From: SAR202 cluster bacterium Io17-Chloro-G7
GTDB taxonomy: Bacteria; Chloroflexota; Dehalococcoidia; UBA3495
DNA length: 15,057 nt
Direction of reading: 5' to 3'
Assembly: GCA_002817055.1 (NCBI GenBank)
Contig: MUCU01000035.1
Span: 1 to 15,057 of the forward strand
The position numbers and the translations under genes were made by a program. Below are positions 11,970 through 15,057 of the stretch, piece by piece; within the stretch, counting starts at the first letter, position 1, and each line of letters begins with the position of its first letter. The notes under the pieces were generated by a model. The model saw only the letters and a program-made list of their open reading frames with translations. It did not search any database and was not told where the DNA came from.

Positions 11970-13265
11970 TTACCGGCCTGCTGGGTCGCTGTTTGTGCTA
12001 ATTTTCGGAAGTATCAACCCCACTATGAGTAAAGCCCAGGCGCCAACCGCGAAAATAATAAAGCCGGTGGTGAAACCGCCGGTCTGGTCCCGCATTGCGC
12101 CAACCACGATGGGGGACAAGAACATGCCAATGCCGGACACGGTGACGAACGTTCCCCAAACCACCGCAACCTTTTCCGGCGTCATGCCCGGTATTTCCAT
12201 GGGCAAGGAAAGCAACGTCGGCGCATACGACCACGAACCGACGCCCAACAAGATAATGGAAACGTAAATTCCAAATGTGCTATCTATCAGGAATGAACCC
12301 CAGCCGCCCAACCCCAGCAAAAGTCCGGGGAAAATAAAAAATGGCTTCTTTGCCGCGAATTTCAGCGGTAGAAATCCCCCCACCAAGACTGCGAACACGC
12401 CTACGAAGGGAAGCAACCCGGTGATAAATCCCGCTTGGGTCAGTGACATTCCCCGGACCTCGTTGTAGAAGGTTGGCAACCAGCTGGTCAATGCCGTGTA
12501 CTGCATGAAAACCAGGGCATCCGCCCCCACCAGCAGCAAAATTGTACGGTTCCGGAGAACGCTGAATATGTCTTGTAGCGATATTCCCCCACCGGTAACC
12601 GGTGTGCTGGCTTCGACCTTGCCCAATATGCCCCAAGCGACCGCCCCTAACATTGCTATGCCGCCAAACACACTCAATGAGGCCTGCCAGCCAACCACAT
12701 TCGCAATGGGAGCCGCCAGGGAAACCGAAAGGGCTACCCCCAAGCTCAGAGCAGCAATATCCAGACCGTTCATTATGGTGATTTCCTTGGGCCGGAACCA
12801 TTGCATCAGCAGTGGCCCGGTGGTCGGAACGATGGCGCCGAAGCCGATACCATAGGCCACTCGGAGCAAGAGCAGAGTCTCGAAGTTGGGCGCTACTACC
12901 GATAGCACCGAAAGCCCGATCATAAACCAGCTTAGAAAGTACATCCGTTTCAGGCCGAACCGGGCGGCAAGTATTCCCCCAGGCAGGCCAAAGAAGGAGT
13001 GGACCAGCAGCGCCAGCGCTATCAGTAGGCTCACGGAAGCCCGGCTCACTCCAAAGTCATCAATGATCAGAGGAAAGAGAGGCGCTACGACAAAAAAGTT
13101 TATCCCAACCGCGAAATGAGCAAAAAGGATCAACCCGGCAATGACAAACCGGTACCGAGGGCGCGAGTTGAAGAGGATGCGCACCCTGCCACTGACCGTG
13201 GGAAAGCTGGCAAGGCTCACGAAAATGATCCCGGAGGCCACTAACAGCAAGCCGACAGATATCAT
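11970..13265 (-). CDS. MFS transporter (OxlT/monocarboxylate-like)
   Basis: A 431-residue integral membrane protein with about 12-13 hydrophobic segments. The loop G-G-I-L-A-A-R-F-G-L-K-R near residues 96-107 matches the major facilitator signature between helices 2 and 3. The central hydrophilic loop (about 230-250) separates the two six-helix halves. Residues 1-22 form an extra hydrophobic segment before the usual first helix, ending A-S-F-P and followed by a charged R-x-x-x-L-F stretch. The same arrangement occurs in the neighbouring transporter. The substrate is unknown; organic anion uptake or efflux is the usual role of such carriers. The ATG at 13265 has no clear Shine-Dalgarno, so the start is less certain. 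The gene is 193 bases downstream of its paralogue. Confidence 0.88.
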   Translation of the reverse strand: MISVGLLLVASGIIFVSLASFPTVSGRVRILFNSRPRYRFVIAGLILFAHFAVGINFFVVAPLFPLIIDDFGVSRASVSLLIALALLVHSFFGLPGGILAARFGLKRMYFLSWFMIGLSVLSVVAPNFETLLLLRVAYGIGFGAIVPTTGPLLMQWFRPKEITIMNGLDIAALSLGVALSVSLAAPIANVVGWQASLSVFGGIAMLGAVAWGILGKVEASTPVTGGGISLQDIFSVLRNRTILLLVGADALVFMQYTALTSWLPTFYNEVRGMSLTQAGFITGLLPFVGVFAVLVGGFLPLKFAAKKPFFIFPGLLLGLGGWGSFLIDSTFGIYVSIILLGVGSWSYAPTLLSLPMEIPGMTPEKVAVVWGTFVTVSGIGMFLSPIVVGAMRDQTGGFTTGFIIFAVGAWALLIVGLILPKISTNSDPAGR

Positions 13266-13458
13266 ATCGTTAGCATTTTCAAGTGTTGGTTTTTGCTGCG
13301 GACCCGGGAATTAGCCAACTACGTTCTTCATCCTGGCAGCCTGGACTCAACCCAACTGGAAGCTAGGACCCGTTCGGGGATGATCCCAGGTCAGCGCGAA
13401 TCCGGCAAAAGTGTTGCTTTTGGATTATAAGAGGGTGGGAACAGGTTAACAGCACCAG

Positions 13459-14835
13459 TCACGCAGTGCGTTCCAATGCCCGCAGTTGCTCGGAAGCTGA
13501 GGGCAAAATGGGTCTTTCGGCAAAGATGAATAATGCGGCGCCACAAGCTCCTAATACCGCTAGTATGAGGAAAGGCAGGGTGTAACTTCCCCTCGAATCG
13601 AACATGTTGGCTGCAAATAATGGAGCCACCACCATGAACACATACAATGGCGCCAAAGAAGCACCGGTAATGGTGGCAAATGCCTTCTGCCCGAAATAGT
13701 CTCCCCTGATGGCGACGGTTAATGGGTTACGGCCTCCCACACCAATGCCGTAAACTACGGCAAACAGGAACGCCATGTTCGAACTATCGACCAGGACCGC
13801 CATGGCGAACCCTCCGGCCTGAACCGCAGAGAAAAACGCGATGGCCAAATGTATCGGAACGCGGTCTCCAATGTAGCCGCCGATCAGTTGGAAAGCGAGC
13901 CCAACAGCCATCAAAGTGGCCCATGCGTTGGCAGCCATCTGGAGAGACAGACCTTGGTCCGTAAGCATGGGAACCATATGCACGGTCATGGTTGCGATCA
14001 GCATTGACGACAGGGCATGGCCGAAGGTGATAAACCAGAAAGCGCGGGTACGCAACGCCTGACGCACGGTGAAACCGCCGGCTGGCGCGACCGCATCAGC
14101 ACCAGCCGCGGTTAGATGGGCGGGGTCATCACCGGAAATATCAGGGACGCTGTCGCCATCGGGAAGTAACCCATATTGTTGGGGGGTGTCTCTTATCAAC
14201 CGGGACAGCGGCCAGGCCGCTACCACAAAGACCATTCCAATCCAGAACGCCGTCCCTCGCCAGCCAATGTTAGCCGGGTCTACAGACCACGCCAGCATTG
14301 GAGCCGTCATCACCCCACCCAAGAAGTAGCCCGCCCCGGCGATTCCCATGGCGCTGCCCCGGCGCCGGTTGAACCACCGGTTCAATGCGGTCATCAACGG
14401 AAGCCAAGCCCCGGCCGACGAACCGACCATTATGACCACAAAGGAAAGGTAAAAGACCGCAAGGTTCGTACTAGCGCTAAAAAGGATGAATCCCAGGCCC
14501 ATCAATGGAAAACCGAGCACGATCATTCGTCGGGGCCCAAGCCGGTCAATCAGGTAGCCGATTATCGGGCCAATGAGGCTCCCTTGGAACTGGGCCAGTG
14601 AAAACGCTCCGGTGATTTGGGTGCGGCTCCAGTCAAAATGTAACTCCAGTGCTTTAACCCAAACTCCAGTGGCGCCCCAGACAGGGCCGCTGGAAGCGGT
14701 GTTTATAAGCAAGGCGTAGCCAACCATCTTCCACCCGTAGAATAGGCCACGCGCCTGGGTGCTGAGGGGCGGATAACTGGCGATGGTCATGAAGATGATT
14801 CCAGAGGTCAACAGCCAAAAACCGGCAGCAGTCAT
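13459..14835 (-). CDS. MFS transporter (OxlT/monocarboxylate-like)
   Basis: A 458-residue carrier of the major facilitator superfamily. It has F-Y-G-W-K-M at about 32-37, a typical entry to helix 1 in OxlT/monocarboxylate-type carriers, and G-Y-L-I-D-R-L-G-P-R-R at about 93-103, the helix 2-3 loop signature. A long hydrophilic central loop (about 220-255) is rich in Asp, Gly and Ala. An additional N-terminal hydrophobic segment (1-22, with S-G-I-I-F and A-S-Y-P) resembles that of the downstream carrier, suggesting 13 membrane segments. The two genes may be an old duplication or two related carriers for similar substrates. The start ATG at 14835 is preceded only by a weak GAGA. A substrate cannot be assigned. 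Confidence 0.9.
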   Translation of the reverse strand: MTAAGFWLLTSGIIFMTIASYPPLSTQARGLFYGWKMVGYALLINTASSGPVWGATGVWVKALELHFDWSRTQITGAFSLAQFQGSLIGPIIGYLIDRLGPRRMIVLGFPLMGLGFILFSASTNLAVFYLSFVVIMVGSSAGAWLPLMTALNRWFNRRRGSAMGIAGAGYFLGGVMTAPMLAWSVDPANIGWRGTAFWIGMVFVVAAWPLSRLIRDTPQQYGLLPDGDSVPDISGDDPAHLTAAGADAVAPAGGFTVRQALRTRAFWFITFGHALSSMLIATMTVHMVPMLTDQGLSLQMAANAWATLMAVGLAFQLIGGYIGDRVPIHLAIAFFSAVQAGGFAMAVLVDSSNMAFLFAVVYGIGVGGRNPLTVAIRGDYFGQKAFATITGASLAPLYVFMVVAPLFAANMFDSRGSYTLPFLILAVLGACGAALFIFAERPILPSASEQLRALERTA

Positions 14836-14941
14836 ATTGTCTCTAAATTCACTTCGTACCTAATCGGAAACACGCTGGACAGGGGACACGCGCCCAATTT
14901 CAAGTGATGGGCAGATCAGGCTATAACCGAGGACCTTCCGT

Positions 14942-14964
14942 CTAAACTAATACCAACTAAACTA
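14942..14964. repeat. Short direct repeat beside the IS end
   Basis: CTAAACTA occurs at 14942-14949 and 14957-14964 (15-base period), immediately outside the IS5-like element. It contains the CTA that abuts the presumed IS terminus. Confidence 0.5.
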
Positions 14965-15057
14965 GGTTGTGTTGACATTTCAACGTAGCCAAATGAGCGT
15001 GCTGACGAAGTGGAGAAAGCCGAGGTAGGTCGTGGCGAGCTTGTCGTAGCGCGAGAA
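14965..15057 (-). mobile_element. IS5-family insertion sequence, one end, cut by window edge
   Basis: The end of an IS element carrying the transposase C terminus. The probable terminal inverted repeat begins near 14965-14966 (ggttgtgttgaca), next to a CTA(G) of the short-target type used by IS5-group elements. The other end is outside the window, so the boundary and target duplication are inferred. Confidence 0.55.
14980..15057 (-). CDS. IS5-family transposase, C-terminal fragment (partial)
   Basis: The last 25 codons of a transposase enter from the right edge: F-S-R-Y-D-K-L-A-T-T-Y-L-G-F-L-H-F, then V-S-T-L-I-W-L-R and TGA at 14980-14982. This matches the conserved C-terminal end of IS5-family DDE transposases (the R-Y/F-D-K-L-A ... 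I-W-L-R pattern), which is hard to mistake. The catalytic residues are outside the window, so activity cannot be judged. Confidence 0.82.
   Translation of the reverse strand, partial: FSRYDKLATTYLGFLHFVSTLIWLR

Noticed and set aside
13410..13435. CAAAAG/CTTTTG hairpin between the two MFS genes as a terminator
   Set aside because: The stem is A/T-rich and short and is followed by CCGG rather than a T run.
1..15057. CRISPR array, tRNA-Sec or other RNA gene
   Set aside because: No regularly spaced direct repeats of CRISPR size and no recognisable tRNA fold were seen on either strand by eye.

Overview
All recognisable genes in this 15 kb window lie on the minus strand, so the transcription order runs from high to low coordinates. 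The gene content suggests an uncultivated, selenocysteine-using environmental bacterium. It has two in-frame-TGA selenoprotein genes, a soluble NADH-dehydrogenase/formate-dehydrogenase-like module, two OxlT-type MFS carriers, mutS, and an intergenic palindromic repeat of the kind that gives spurious SERSEES-like peptides. A Chloroflexota (Dehalococcoidia/SAR202-like) origin would fit, but that is inference only; there is no rRNA or tRNA here to settle it.

Layout in transcription order: the 3' end of an IS5-family transposase at the right edge (14980-15057); two MFS transporters (13459-14835 and 11970-13265) that share an unusual N-terminal extra hydrophobic segment; a UGSC-family selenoprotein (11105-11674) whose Sec UGA at 11366-11368 splits it into two apparently unrelated ORFs, followed by a terminator (10995-11024); a redox operon (10725 down to 4372) encoding a NuoE-like [2Fe-2S] subunit, a NuoF-like NADH/FMN subunit, a 960-residue NuoG/FdhA-like Fe-S and molybdopterin-fold subunit, and a ferredoxin-NADP reductase-like flavoprotein, with a promoter and 26-bp palindrome in front and a clear intrinsic terminator behind (4244-4287); mutS (1424-4126); a second selenoprotein, an ArsC/Spx-family protein with a U-S-S-C active site (921-1280); and a small HAD-family phosphatase-like gene (204-641).

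The central result is the two selenoprotein genes. In both, the TGA falls exactly on the first position of a UxxC redox motif, the reading frame is intact on both sides, a good Shine-Dalgarno sequence precedes the ATG, and a hairpin with a G-first apical loop lies about 20 nt after the UGA, as expected for a bacterial SECIS element. Standard gene calling would truncate the ArsC-like gene to 98 residues, without its active site, and break the UGSC gene into two fragments.

The redox operon resembles NAD-dependent formate dehydrogenases and the peripheral arm of complex I. Its large subunit keeps all the iron-sulfur ligands but has no Cys or Sec at the expected molybdenum-ligand position, so it is probably not a formate dehydrogenase. 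Together with the FNR-like gene, the cluster may be an NADH-linked electron-transfer module whose partner is not in the window. Several intergenic regions carry short tandem duplications with an 11-17 bp period.
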